Assembly (NCBI GenBank): GCA_014526335.1
Contig: JACTAT010000047.1
Span: 406,719 to 470,718, forward strand
DNA from: Chrysaora quinquecirrha
Taxonomy: Eukaryota > Cnidaria > Scyphozoa > Semaeostomeae > Pelagiidae
Direction: 5' to 3'
Length of the DNA: 64,000 nt
Shown here: positions 12,696 to 23,111 of the stretch, piece by piece
Layout of the letters: each line of letters opens with the position of its first letter
Position numbering within the stretch: position 1 is the first letter of the stretch
Position numbers and translations under genes: made by a program
The notes under the pieces: model-generated
Told to the model about the DNA's origin: nothing
Databases searched by the model: none
What the model saw: only the letters and a program-made list of their open reading frames with translations

Positions 12696-13107
12696 CACAC
12701 TTTTTTTTTATAAGAATACCTTATTTTTTGCCGAGCCTCGATTATTCTTAAGCTTATTCGATTTTGAGCCTGAAAATATTCTTAAATTATTCTTAATCAT
12801 CAATGTTGTAAATTGGCTTCCTATAGCTATTTCCACTTTAGAACGGAAATTCTCATGGTGCCATGGATGGATGGCTGACATTAATAAAAAGAGTTACTGT
12901 GTTAAAGAGTCAGACAGGATGTATGCATTTCAAAGCAAATACAGTAGCCTGACAATCACACTTATTGTACAGTGTAAAAAACACAGAGAAATAAAAATGA
13001 TCCTCGTCAAGCTTGTGCCTCAGATTATTCTTAAATAATTCTTAAATTTCAGCAATTTTGAGCCTCAATATTCTTATAGACTGTATTCTTATAAAAAAAA
13101 AAGTGTG
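12696..13107. mobile_element. 412-bp MITE flanked by TA
   Basis: Terminal repeats CACACTTTTTTTTTATAAG and its inverse CTTATAAAAAAAAAAGTGTG, with TA at 12694-12695 and 13108-13109. It is rich in ATTCTTAAATT-type motifs. Its termini resemble those of the 10957-11341 MITE, so both may be mobilised by one mariner-like source. Confidence 0.7.
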
Positions 13108-13180
13108 TAAGGACTAATTCTCAGTCGCTCGCAGCTGTGCGTACGCAAAATCATACAAACTTTCCAACCTGGGACTCAGG

Positions 13181-15371
13181 TAGATAGGCCTAAGTCCTCA
13201 AACAGTCAAACGTCAAACCCCGCTCAACAATTCGTGATTCCCGTTTGATGGTTTTAGTAAATATCATGAATGTTTTATAGTAAATATCAATAAATCTTTA
13301 GTAGCTTAAATATCCATTTAAATTTTATAAAATCAAAGAAACCTAAGTCAGATAGAGTGGATCAGAATCCCTACACACAGAGAAAACCCTCTTTATTTTA
13401 GACGCCTTCAAATTAAAGAACAAAAACTTACTGGTTCCTTTAAAAAGAAAAAGAGTATATGAGCATATATCTTGTGGTATAAATTCATTTTTCAGTGATG
13501 AAATTCAAATCTTCCATGTTTTTCTTTGAAGAACAAAATAAAAATCCATTGATTGAAGATAGACTAGAAGTATTCATTTTTTGATAATCTGGATATTCAT
13601 AAAAGAAACTAATGTGTAGGATAAACATTGAAAAGTTAAATGAAACATGTAGAAATATCATGTGAAATATTTCTTAGTTAAAGTTTTTCCAGTACTGGAG
13701 TTTCTAAAATTTTTGGCCATTTGCAAGTCTGGGTTTCTTATTAAGTCTCTAATAAAAGTAACATGCATTTCAGTAAGATCATGGATTGCACCCTTGCAAC
13801 CCAATACTGAAATATGTCAATGTGTAAAATTATGGGGCTTGAAGAAAAAGTTTTTTTTACCATGAATGTCATCTGTCTGCATCATGAAGTCGTTGAAATA
13901 CACATCCTACAATAAATAAAAGTTACATCATATGTTGTTCTTTTGATAGGATAAGCATGTCTACTCATGTACATTGTATGTTTCTTTCAGTTGCACAGAT
14001 GGTTCACTGTGTCAGATTTTTAGTTGAAAAAGCTAATGGTTAGCCAGTCTGCAAGTAACAAGATCTTGGCCTTTGGGTCAGAACGTTACCTGATGTTCAT
14101 GTTTATATTTAGTTTATTAGACAGTATCTTCCATAGAAACAAAAGACTCTGCTGTTACTTGAAACAACATATTGTTTGTTCTTTGGTGTGAAGTCAGTTT
14201 TGGGTGGTGCCTCGATTATTCAAAAGCTTATTCGATTTATTATTCGATCTATTATTAAGCTTATTCAGTCATGACCTGAATAGGGTTTGTACATGTATAA
14301 TCTTTTTAATCTTACAAAGTCCATTTCGTGACATATTCTTGCATATCTAACATCACGAAATAGAACGGGTGTATAAAATCCAAGGGCCCGGCATTCAGGA
14401 CCCTTAATAATACAGCTAAATAATAGATAAAAATCTGTTGGCAGAGAAACAAGCAATTGATCACTGAAAAATCTCTGATCTATTATTTTATAAGTCGTTT
14501 ATGCACCATAAAAACACAACACCTTTTATTTTTCATTAAGTGTAGTTTTGTTCATTGCTTCAGTTTATTGATTAAATTTATGTAGTTTATTATAGAACTA
14601 ATGCATTCTAATTTTTATTTCATTATAGGCTGAAAAATGTTTGGATTGGATAATAATGTACGTTTATTTATAAGAAAAAAGGGTTCAGAGGCTGAAAAGT
14701 TAAGAACATGCTAAGATAATTTAGAGGCTTTGTGAAGCTTGTGAACTTACAATAGACTTCCATTTCTGTATGTTCGTGCTAATAATCTTATATTTCTTAT
14801 TTTAAACTTTACACGTATTTTGTTTTATAAGAAACTAAAAAAATGTAGCAGTACAGAAAGTTTCTTGAAATGTTAGCAGTTTGAGTACTGAAAGTTTCTT
14901 TCATATCTTTACTGGCGTAGTAGCTAATTTTATCTGAATGGTGTTTTAAACCCATTTACCTATCGTATTTGACTGCTTGCGATTCTACAATTTGTCTGCG
15001 TGTGACAAGAGTACTTTATTGCAGACGAAAACGGGAATGAAAGAAAATATTTCCTAGGTTGAGGTGAAAAGTTTCTTTCTTAGATATTTTCCCGTACTGG
15101 AGTATCTAACATTTTTGGCCATTCCAGAGTCTGGGTTTCTTATGAAGAGTTTTTTATAAATCATTATAATACGTGTATGTTATTTAATGAAACATGTGTG
15201 TCCCTTTTTGTGGCAATTGTCACCTAATTTGAAAAAGAACAGTTTTTTAAGAGCAAGAAAATTAAGTAAATGTTAAGAACATTTTAAACCTTTAAATCGA
15301 AACAATTAAGAACATTGCATGGCCTTCTTCAATTTCAGTGATTTTATAAGAAAAAAAAAATGTAATGTTTT
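13181..15371. other. AT-rich interior with a roughly 95-bp direct repeat
   Basis: No gene. The segments 13668-13762 and 15073-15167 are about 80 percent alike in direct orientation, sharing GTACTGGAGT, TTTTTGGCCATT and GTCTGGGTTTCTTAT. A possible third TA-type MITE (ends TACACGTATTTTGTTTTATAAG near 14813 and TTATAAGAAAAAAAAAATGTAA near 15364) is weaker. Confidence 0.45.
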
Positions 15372-16077
15372 CTTCTATTAGCAACTATAATTACTGTGTA
15401 TTCACTTCATTGTGAATGATACCAGATTAGTAAAAAACATCAGACTCTTTTGTTTGACTTATTCTCTGCATTGTAATTCAACCGTTCTCGATTAGATGAA
15501 AGACTTTTAAATCGAGCTCGATTAAATAAACAACATTTTATTGCTTGGAGTTTGTCGATCGAGCTCAATTGGAGTGAATAAAGACACTCTGAAACGAACG
15601 CGAGCTTTATTGGCTACACAAATCAAGCTCGATTCAACAATCAAGTATCCTCACGCACCTATGTTGAGAAATCGAGCTCGATTGAACACTCAATGACAGC
15701 TTGACAAACAGTGACGCCTCTCAGCAATCAAACTTACAAACTATTATAAGAGAGTATTTTCAACTCAAGCGAGCTCGATTGAAATCGGTCAATCGAGTAC
15801 GTTTGGACACTGCCAATCGAGTACGATCAGAACATCCAATCCAGCTCGATTTACGGGATAATAATCTCCGTAGAACGAGCTCGATTGGCAATGTGAAATC
15901 GAGCTCGATCAGGGATACACTACACGATATTTCCAATCGAGCTGGATTTCTCCCCTTAAATAGAGTACAACAAAACATTCCCGTAGATCGAGCTCTTTTT
16001 AGGTTCAATCGTACTCGTTTTTGTTCAATCGACCACGATTTAGCCTCAAGTATTTTTGACCCTGAAATTAACTGATA
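15372..16077 (-). repeat. Right TIR with iterated palindrome AATCGAGCTCGATT
   Basis: Inverted partner of 2066-2720, slightly longer because of small insertions (for example around 15590-15620 and 15750-15785). The 124-codon plus-strand frame here is a by-product of the palindromic repeats. Confidence 0.85.
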
Positions 16078-16413
16078 ATGATCAAGCAGTTATTTGCGTA
16101 CATATTTGCGGTCTGAACCTGAAGGCTATAACATTTTGCAAGGTAAATGTTTTTTTATTATAATCGTTCCCTAATAAGATCTAATAAATTGATCAAAAGT
16201 TTCTCCTTGCTTATAATAACCTACATTTTTTTTTTGTTGAAATGTGAAATTTGAATATATCTATTTGGATTCAAATATAACTCCTTGCAGCTCCTTTGTG
16301 ATGTCGACTGTGGGAAACTGTCTAATTAGCCTAGCCTACCTAGTACTATACTTAAACTTATAGACACAGCAAAGTGCAGACCCAACACAAACGGTTTGAC
16401 AAACAGAGGAGGT

Positions 16414-19400
16414 TTATACTTCGTTTGGTGCATTGGGTGGTTTTGAAAAAAAACGTTTTATTTTTCCACAAATTCGATTGATGCCATGCATGCAAAAGCC
16501 ATGAACAAGACCCCAGCTGAAAACTTCTTGTTGTAACTGGAGATGAAGGTCTGCTACTGTTTGTGTTAACTGGATCTCAGGAATAGTTGTTGCAGATTCA
16601 GTGTATTCTTCATCATCCGTGTCTTCTTTTTCTTCCACAGGGGCGTGATTTTTAGGATTCAGAATGGCATCAGAAGCTTTTGCAGCAGGAGACTTGATAG
16701 CATTGGTAACTTCGCCTTGAAATACAACGCAAATAGCAACACCAGACTGGAAACACTCATGATGGAAAGAATGTCCATACCCATGGAGAATCTTATAACT
16801 GGCTGACTGTTGTGTACATCCAGATAGATCACATTGCCTGAAAAAGATTAAATGTGAATAAATTTTCTGCTCTGATATTTCAGGCTGGTGTGGCCGAGTG
16901 GTGGCTGTGTGGCCGAGTGGTCAAGGCGTTCGGCTCACGATCGTGAGGTCATGGGTTCGAATCTCGTCGGGACCACTTTCCACAAGCCCACAGTCAACTC
17001 AGCTGTCCATCCTTCCGAGGTCTATAAATGAGTACCCAGGGTATTCGTTCTAGAATATCAGTCTGGGGGCACAAGCTGCTGGTCCACATCAGCTGCATAA
17101 GCTGCCAGAACCCCCAACCTGCTTTAACAAATAAACATTGCTTGCTTGCTTGTTTGCTTGCTGTATAGACACATTATTGCAATACTGGTACACTGCATTT
17201 AACTCCAGGGTGTGCTCTGTCCTCCTGACAGCCTAAAAACTTAGGAAAATAAGAGCACTTATTTAAAAAAATGGCTGAATTAATAGGAAAATTAAATTAT
17301 CGAATGAAAAACGAATGAATTTTCATGAAATATGAGATGATAGCTTTAAAAAGTATTTGTGTTGCAAGGGGATGATAGCATTATTGACACTCAACAAAAG
17401 TTGGTGGTTGAAACCTTAATACTGAACTATTGGAGTTCCTTAAACTGCTAATAAAATATTAAGATTTTTATTAAATTTTATAATGCAGAAATATCTGTTT
17501 TGGCACATACCTTTGCTAAGATTTGGTTCCTTGCCATGGAATTGGAATCCAAGTGGAAGAATCTTTGATGTAACTGTGTCTTCTCCATACAGATGGGGCA
17601 TCTTCCAGTAGGTGAGATATTTTGGTTTTCTTGCTGGTCTTTCCACTTGCTTTGCGCTACCAAGGTTATCTTTTATTTGATTCGATGTTGTGACCAGGAA
17701 TCTTGCTGCTTTCAGCTTCAGGACTTCAAGATGATCTCTGGAGAATGTATATTTCTTTTGTGTAGCATAGACAGATGAAAAGCTAGAAGCTGCCAATTTT
17801 GAACCATCTAGAGCCTTTGCTTTCTTGCGAAGAAGCTGACCATCGTCACTTTCACTTGTCTGTGCCTTTAGAATAGAATGAAAATTCTCCACTGGATACT
17901 CGTCATAAAAACTGAGGTGTTCCATTAGGCTGTGGTAAAGAGGATGATCTTGGCTTTTCCAGTACAGAAAATTGCTCAACCACACAAGCGCTGCTTTGTC
18001 ATAGTGGTGACGCTTGAAGCAGAAGAACATCATCCAACATCTAAACATTGAACTGACGTACAAGTCTGTCTTTTCAGTCTTGAAGACAGCTGAATATATG
18101 GACAGAACAAGAGGTAGATAGTTGTCCAGAATGTTTAGAAGCGTGAGTTATTCAAGATCCTTGCACTCTGAAAAGGCAATAACCACTTGCTCTCTTATCA
18201 AAAGCCAGCCACCGTAAATGAGCTCTACAAGCATTGAAATTCTCCATGGCTTTGGTTTATTAGCCAGAACCTTTCTTTCTCCAAAGATAAACCCATATGC
18301 TTTTTTAAAGAGATTGATATTCTGGAGGCAAAGATTTTCTCTTGCATTTAATTGGACATGGAGAGGTACAATGAAGGGAACAATATTTTGCAGACAATTG
18401 GGAGCCTCTTCAGGAATATTGTATTGAATTTGCCTCATATAAAATTGAGCTGGCCAGTCACCAGGTTGAGGACAGATGAAGTTAGCCATGTAATTTCCAA
18501 GACCAAGGTTTACTGCATGAGTAGCAGCTTCAAGAAAGTTACCAGGGCTTTTTAGAGGCAATTCTAACTCATCAACCAAACGACAGTCCTTCATCTTTCG
18601 GAGCTTTCTAATGTCGTTTTGTGCTTGATAGTCATGGATATCAACTCTCCTTCTTCCCATTTCAGGATCATAAAATGAAAGGCGAATCCATGGAGGCATC
18701 ACAGACGCATATGTTGATGAAAGTGTGGAAAGGTTGCTTTTAAAATACTCTATCAAGAGATCAGAACTGACACCCTTGGCATTCATTGAAGCCTGTGATG
18801 GGATTGCAGGAATACCTTGAAACCTCTTAAGAAGAACTGTGGCCATATTCCTTGCTGTTGATGTTTCTTGGTCTTTTGGGCGTCGTTTTGTGTGAACATT
18901 TGTGAAATTATCTATCATCAGCACAAGAAGGTCACCTGCATTTGTTGCTTTTGTTATGAAATTTGCAACAACCATTGCGGGTTTTTCTGCAATTTTGTAC
19001 AGGCTTCAACCCTGTGTTGTTCTAGAAATGGCGATTCCACTTTTGTTCAAAATCCCAAGACCAGTCTCACTCAATCCTCTGCTGACAACCTGGGTAGATA
19101 GCACTTTTTGAAACCAGCTAGCTTTTTGGCTTTGTCCAAACATCATCATATAAACAATTGCAACTACTTTCTTTTCATTCAGGCTTCTTCTGTTTGATGA
19201 CTGCTCTGGTGTTGACATAGCTTCAAGAATTTTTGTGAACGAATTATGGGCTCCTGCAACATGGGAAAGATTTTTCACAGTTTCTGGATCAAAAGGTTGA
19301 AGTTGGTCTTTATTACCATATTCTGACAAGAAGAAATTACGGCAGAGGGTAACTTCATTTTGAAGGCTTTCATTAGAGGCAATTTGCTCTATAAAGTCAG

Positions 19401-20389
19401 AAACAAGCTCACAAGGCACATACATGAACTTGTCACCTATATCTATTGCACCAACACCTTCAACATAGAGACTGTTCATAGGAAACTGTGGGACATATTC
19501 GCATAAAGCCTTTGGGACAAGGCAATACACTTGACCATCATTTTCTGTTTCTTCGAAATGGCAAGTTGAATCTATGCATGTGTTTGGAATGGCTTGGATG
19601 GGAACATGTTGAAAAGATTGACTTTCGGCTGACTGCTCACTGCATTCGTCAATGTCAGCAAGACTTTGTTGTCATGACTGACTTGATTCAACAAACTCAG
19701 CTATGACACCCTGTAACTAGAAAAAGTTAAAGGTTTTAAATTTACAACAATGTTTTTGGTGTTTATACAGTTATTGTCATAAAAAGGATTAATAGAATAA
19801 TAATGCCTTGAACATACACTGCAGACAATGTATCTTTATATGAGAAACTATGCTCCAGTTTAGCACAAGTTTCTACATGTTCTGTCGAATTAAATCCTAA
19901 CTTTCTTGAAATTTGACTTAAACGAGAGTTCCTAAACTGTTTAAGGGCCAAAGTGCTGCTTTGGAAAAAATTAAACAGGGTAACAATTGAAAGACATTAC
20001 AGAGAAATCTCTTCCAAATTATCAATGCCAGAGACTAGAGCTTTTACTATAGGTAAGAGCGTGCCTGTTTAAAGGGGGCGTTGCCTAAGGCTAAAGAACT
20101 TTGAAGAATAATAAACAGGTCGAAAATATAAGTTTAAGCTTACCACTGCGAATCCTGGAAGACTTCGGTAATTTGTAGGAAGCTCAGATGTATATGAGCG
20201 CTTCTTCGGGCAAGATGTAATGCAGTCGGTGCGAAACTTGTTCTTTGTCTTTTTGACATTTTTTTGCTTGAAGGCTTTGAAAAAACCGCTTCCTCTGCCT
20301 ACTTTCCCCTCTAAATTAATGAGGTAGTTTGAGCGGCTACTCCAATTTTTATGCTCGGCATTAGCACATTGACTAGTAAACTTTCCCAT
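16414..20389 (-). pseudogene. Uncharacterised transposon-borne multi-exon gene, three nonsense mutations
   Basis: Exon 1 runs from about 20389 (ATG of MGKFTSQC) to 20144 with a GTAAGC donor. The large exon 2 runs from about 19716 (acceptor TTTTTCTAG) to 17511 (donor GTATGTG) in one continuous frame, broken only by stops near 19676, 19006 and 18148. The last exon is about 16837-16414 (acceptor TTTTTCAG). Exon 2 has LMIDNFTNVHTKRRPKDQET, then ELPLKSPGNFLEA, then a GDWPAQFYMRQIQYN block and FIVPLHVQLNAREN. The final exon has CDLSGC followed by GHSFHHECF, which resembles a zinc-binding end. I recognise this as a multi-copy family of cnidarians and other invertebrates but know no function. The DN and GDW blocks could belong to a DDE-type transposase, which is inference. 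The exon 2-3 junction frame was not resolved. Confidence 0.6.
16903..17162 (+). mobile_element. tRNA-derived SINE in the intron of the 16.4-20.4 kb gene
   Basis: The head carries a pol III A box (TGGCCGAGTGG at 16910-16920) and B box (GGTTCGAATCT at 16954-16964) in the layout of a Ser or Leu-type tRNA. The 5' and 3' acceptor arms do not pair well, so this is not a tRNA gene. A unique body of about 180 bp follows and the copy ends in a TTGC tail (TTGCTTGCTTGCTTG, 17139-17162). The 14 bases GTGTGGCCGAGTGG are partly duplicated just upstream (about 16889-16902). It lies between the minus-strand exons and so spares coding sequence. Confidence 0.8.
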
Positions 20390-20840
20390 AATGAAAACAG
20401 AAAAATTTTCCGAAAATTGTTTTCGTTTTGCCCCTAAAAGCAAAAATTATTTTCCCGCCCAAATTTCCTCATCCCCAGGTCACTAGGGGGACAGTTTCGT
20501 GACGCCAGAATTCACTAGCTGAGATGCCAGCATGAATGGTCAAAATTAGGTTGCAAAGTATATACAAATGAATCGCTGTTTTCTGGTATATGGAACTTTT
20601 GTTGACCTGATTAGCTAATCCTTTTTATTTGCTGAAATTGAGAGGGAATTTTCGAATCTATCATGTTTAGTGGATGGACAATTTGCACTACTTCCCTAGG
20701 GCAGGCACTTTACTAACATAAGACGGTGAGTACAGACTACCTACTGGATAATGTCGGCTTTTTTGTGTTTTTAGCTCTGTTCTCTCTTTTGAAATTTCTC
20801 TATTTTGTTTTTGAAATGTCAATGGGAGTTTCACACACTT

Positions 20841-21131
20841 TTGATCAAACGCTCATATTTTGAAAAATATTAACGATATCAAAAAAGTTCCTGACAGAAA
20901 TGTGCTTTGAACCCTCCTGAACAAATATCAATCATAAAATTCTCTCTAACACTCACCAGATTTTACACCGGGTTTTTTGAACAGGGGGTTGTAAAAACAA
21001 CTGAAAATGGGCCTAAATCACGCTCGCAGCTAGAATGATTACAGTTTGGCGCATTCTGATTTGTCAATTCATGACACACTTTCGAAGCGTGCTTGAGTGC
21101 GTTAGCCAATCAAAGATTTGGAGCTTATGTT
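20841..21131 (-). repeat. Right TIR of the outer element
   Basis: Reverse complement of 1690-1951 with a few indels. It includes a CCCCCTGTTC-type segment (here ACAGGGGGTT) and a short insertion around 20925-20945 absent from the left copy. Confidence 0.85.
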
Positions 21132-21140
21132 CTAACGGTA

Positions 21141-21592
21141 TAGAAGTGGCAACTTGCGCATGTTTCACCATTAATATGGTGTCTCTGTCAAGTCTGAGGT
21201 TCAAAACATGCTTCAAACTCTTGTAAGTGGTACTGATATGGTTTATAGTTAACTCACCCCACCTTCGAAGCCAGCTGACCCCATTAGGTAATCTTGTCAA
21301 TTGAACAATGATTAGTAAAACAGATTTTTACTCATCATTGATGGTAATATAACGTAGCAGAGATTTAAAGCAAAAAAAAAACTGATTTATCTGAAGGACA
21401 AAGTTTTTGCTTTCACTTCTGACAACATGAATGGAAAACAACATAAAAAAATAAGTACTTGTATGATGCTATCAAACAAGAGGATATGTAAAACAAAATC
21501 TTTAACAAAATGATGTAAAACAAGGAATTAGATTAATATCAGAATAAAGCAATGCAAACGAAATAACTTCCAAAAACCTTGACAGATCCAGG
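21141..21592. other. No gene recognised
   Basis: AT-rich spacer between the right end of the outer element and the 3' end of the HECT-like pseudogene. Only short frames are present. Confidence 0.4.
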
Positions 21593-21914
21593 TTATGCCT
21601 TTGCAAAGGGATTTCCTTTAAAGTCGACTGTGCATATGATTTGCGTGAGCTCCTTCTCTTGCAGCATTTGCTAAATTGGTAAAGTTATCTCTTTGCTAAA
21701 AGCTGCATTATATGGGAAGCAAACAGTGTGCTTTGGATTTCATGTCATGCAATCATGTCAGTTTGTCCTCATTGATGGGAGCATTCTGCTGGCCTGTCAA
21801 CCAGCCAAGAATACCTGAAGCAGTCAGTCTGTTGTGCTGGATCTGTTCACATTCATCCTTGTCTTTGCTGCTCTCAGTGTTTGGATTTCTTTCCTCCTCT
21901 CTCCATGCAAGAGC

Positions 21915-23111
21915 CAGGGGCGTATCTACTGGGGGTGTGGAGGGGTGTCTCACGCCCCAATATATTCAAAATATTGAGAAAATTTGGGCAAATTTTTGAA
22001 AACATCTTCTTTTAATTATGGAATTGTAAACTATTTTTTATTTCTTACAACTCATAAGAGAAAATAGTAAATAGAAATAACTGAGATATGAATTCCAGAC
22101 ATATGACAGTGCTTCTACCATGTCTGGTAAATAAAAGGGAGCTCAACAGATTATGTTAGAATAACTGGAACGAAAGATTGTTTATATTCCATGTCTGCTG
22201 CATGGGGTAGACCTGGTCAGTGAACAAGCCTCAAAGGCAACCGTTCTTATTTCAAAAACGAACAGCACCCTTGAGAGTGCCTATGCCTCTTTTCGGCAAG
22301 CACAAAGCAGCATGAAATTCTATCAAAAAATTGGAAGGTGTTGCTGGTGCAATGCAGCTGAAGAATCTTTCAAAAACAGGTTGGACCAGAGTCTGTAAAA
22401 GCATTCTGGATATCAACTGGAGAAGTAATGACGGCTTTTGAAGAAATTTATTCATCAGATAGCTTTGATAATGAGTCAAGAAACAAGGCGAAAGAAAACG
22501 TTGATGTCCTAGAAACAGCCTTTGAACCGTTCACAGATGCTTTAGACCCAACTAAGAAGCCAACAATTGAGATGTTAGAGAACTTATCCGCTCTTTGCCT
22601 AAAAGAAGTTCCTTGGCCAGAAGCTCTTGCATCTGAGCTGGATCCGTTCTTTCTGTTCTGAAAGAAAGGTGGGGTGAAGATAAGAAAGCTCTTACCATTC
22701 AATCAGCAGCACAGATATCTCAAAATTCCTATACCAAGTACAATCTATTCCCCTGACAGCAAAAGCATACAAATTACTGTTTTCAGCGCCACCAAGAGTT
22801 TGTTAAAGCAAAATATAATTCAGCTGATTGAAATTGCTGAAGAACTATGTAAGAAGTCGCATGTCCAATGACAGATAAGATGAGCTTACGATTTTTAATT
22901 GCAAGCTTGCCAGTATGTGGGTCAATGGCAAGTCACACAGAATCACTTTTAAGATATAAAAACTCTAAAGAAAAAAGAAATTATTCATTCATAGTTGCGT
23001 TTTCATCGAAGTTGTCATTTATTCAATTTTTAGGACTGTAATGGGAAACGAGAAAATTCCGGCAAAATTTATTGACCCCCCCCCCAATATTTCAAATATA
23101 AATACCCCCTG
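21915..23111 (+). mobile_element. 1.2-kb hAT copy with 8-bp duplication
   Basis: The ends are CAGGGGCGTATCTA at 21915 and, inverted, ATACCCCCTG ending at 23111. Flanks are GCAAGAGC (21907-21914) and GCAAGAAC (23112-23119), an 8-bp duplication with one mismatch. It splits the HECT-like pseudogene. A C8 run lies near 23071-23081. Confidence 0.8.
22230..22960 (+). pseudogene. hAT transposase, C-terminal remnant (ZMYM1/DUF4371 type)
   Basis: Broken frames on plus contain KKLEGVAGAMQLKNLSKT, then VMTAFEEIYSSDSFDNESRN (clean frame 22428-22661), then FPLTAKAYKLLFSAPP and, in the last part, LLKNYVRSRMSNDR. The last piece corresponds to the conserved hAT dimerisation region (usual form: K..YLRS.M...RL). 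At least three frame changes and several stops are present, and the N-terminal and most catalytic sequence is deleted. It lies wholly inside the 21915-23111 element, so it is the internally deleted transposase of that copy. Confidence 0.7.

Larger units (their letters stand above)
10697..13172. mobile_element. Non-autonomous hAT element with exact 8-bp duplication
   Basis: The ends are CCAGGTTGGAAAGTTTGTAT at 10697 and ATACAAACTTTCCAACCTGG ending at 13172. They are flanked by the exact octamer GACTCAGG at 10689-10696 and 13173-13180. The inner part of the TIR contains CTCGCAGCTGCGCA and CGCTCGCAGCTGTGCG in inverted positions. The 8-bp duplication is the hAT hallmark. There is no transposase; the 136-codon plus frame at 12628-13038 lies across a nested MITE and is not considered a gene. 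Confidence 0.85.
2066..16077. mobile_element. 14-kb element with about 0.65-0.7 kb TIRs and 6-bp target duplication
   Basis: The ends are TATCAGTTAATTTCAGGG at 2066 and the reverse complement ending at 16077, flanked by the hexamer ATGATC at 2060-2065 and 16078-16083. No transposase gene was found inside. The interior is made of a foldback-like element, a hairpin MITE, a hAT with two MITEs, and unrecognised AT-rich DNA. Six-base duplications are known for Polinton and Dada elements, but the termini do not resemble the Polinton AGT start, and nothing coding supports either assignment. Confidence 0.75.
1690..21131. mobile_element. Outer DNA transposon with 9-bp target duplication, heavily nested
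   Basis: The ends read AACAAAAGCTCC... at 1690 and ...GGAGCTTATGTT at 21131, flanked by the identical 9-mer CTAACGGTA at 1681-1689 and 21132-21140. The TIRs (about 1690-1951 and 20841-21131) are long and well matched. Without the 14-kb element inserted at 2066-16077, this element is about 5.4 kb and contains a single multi-exon gene on minus (16414-20389). A 9-bp duplication is typical of Mutator-like elements, but the encoded protein does not look like a MULE transposase to me, so the superfamily is left open. Confidence 0.8.

Noticed and set aside
12628..13038. 136-codon plus ORF
   Set aside because: It crosses the end of a MITE and has no domain or codon signal.
15701..16075. 124-codon plus-strand ORF
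   Set aside because: It is read through the palindromic TIR repeats; its mirror copy at 2068-2250 shows it is a repeat artefact.
16903..16975. tRNA gene (Ser or Leu type)
   Set aside because: A and B boxes are good, but the acceptor arms do not pair and the sequence runs into a SINE body with a TTGC tail.
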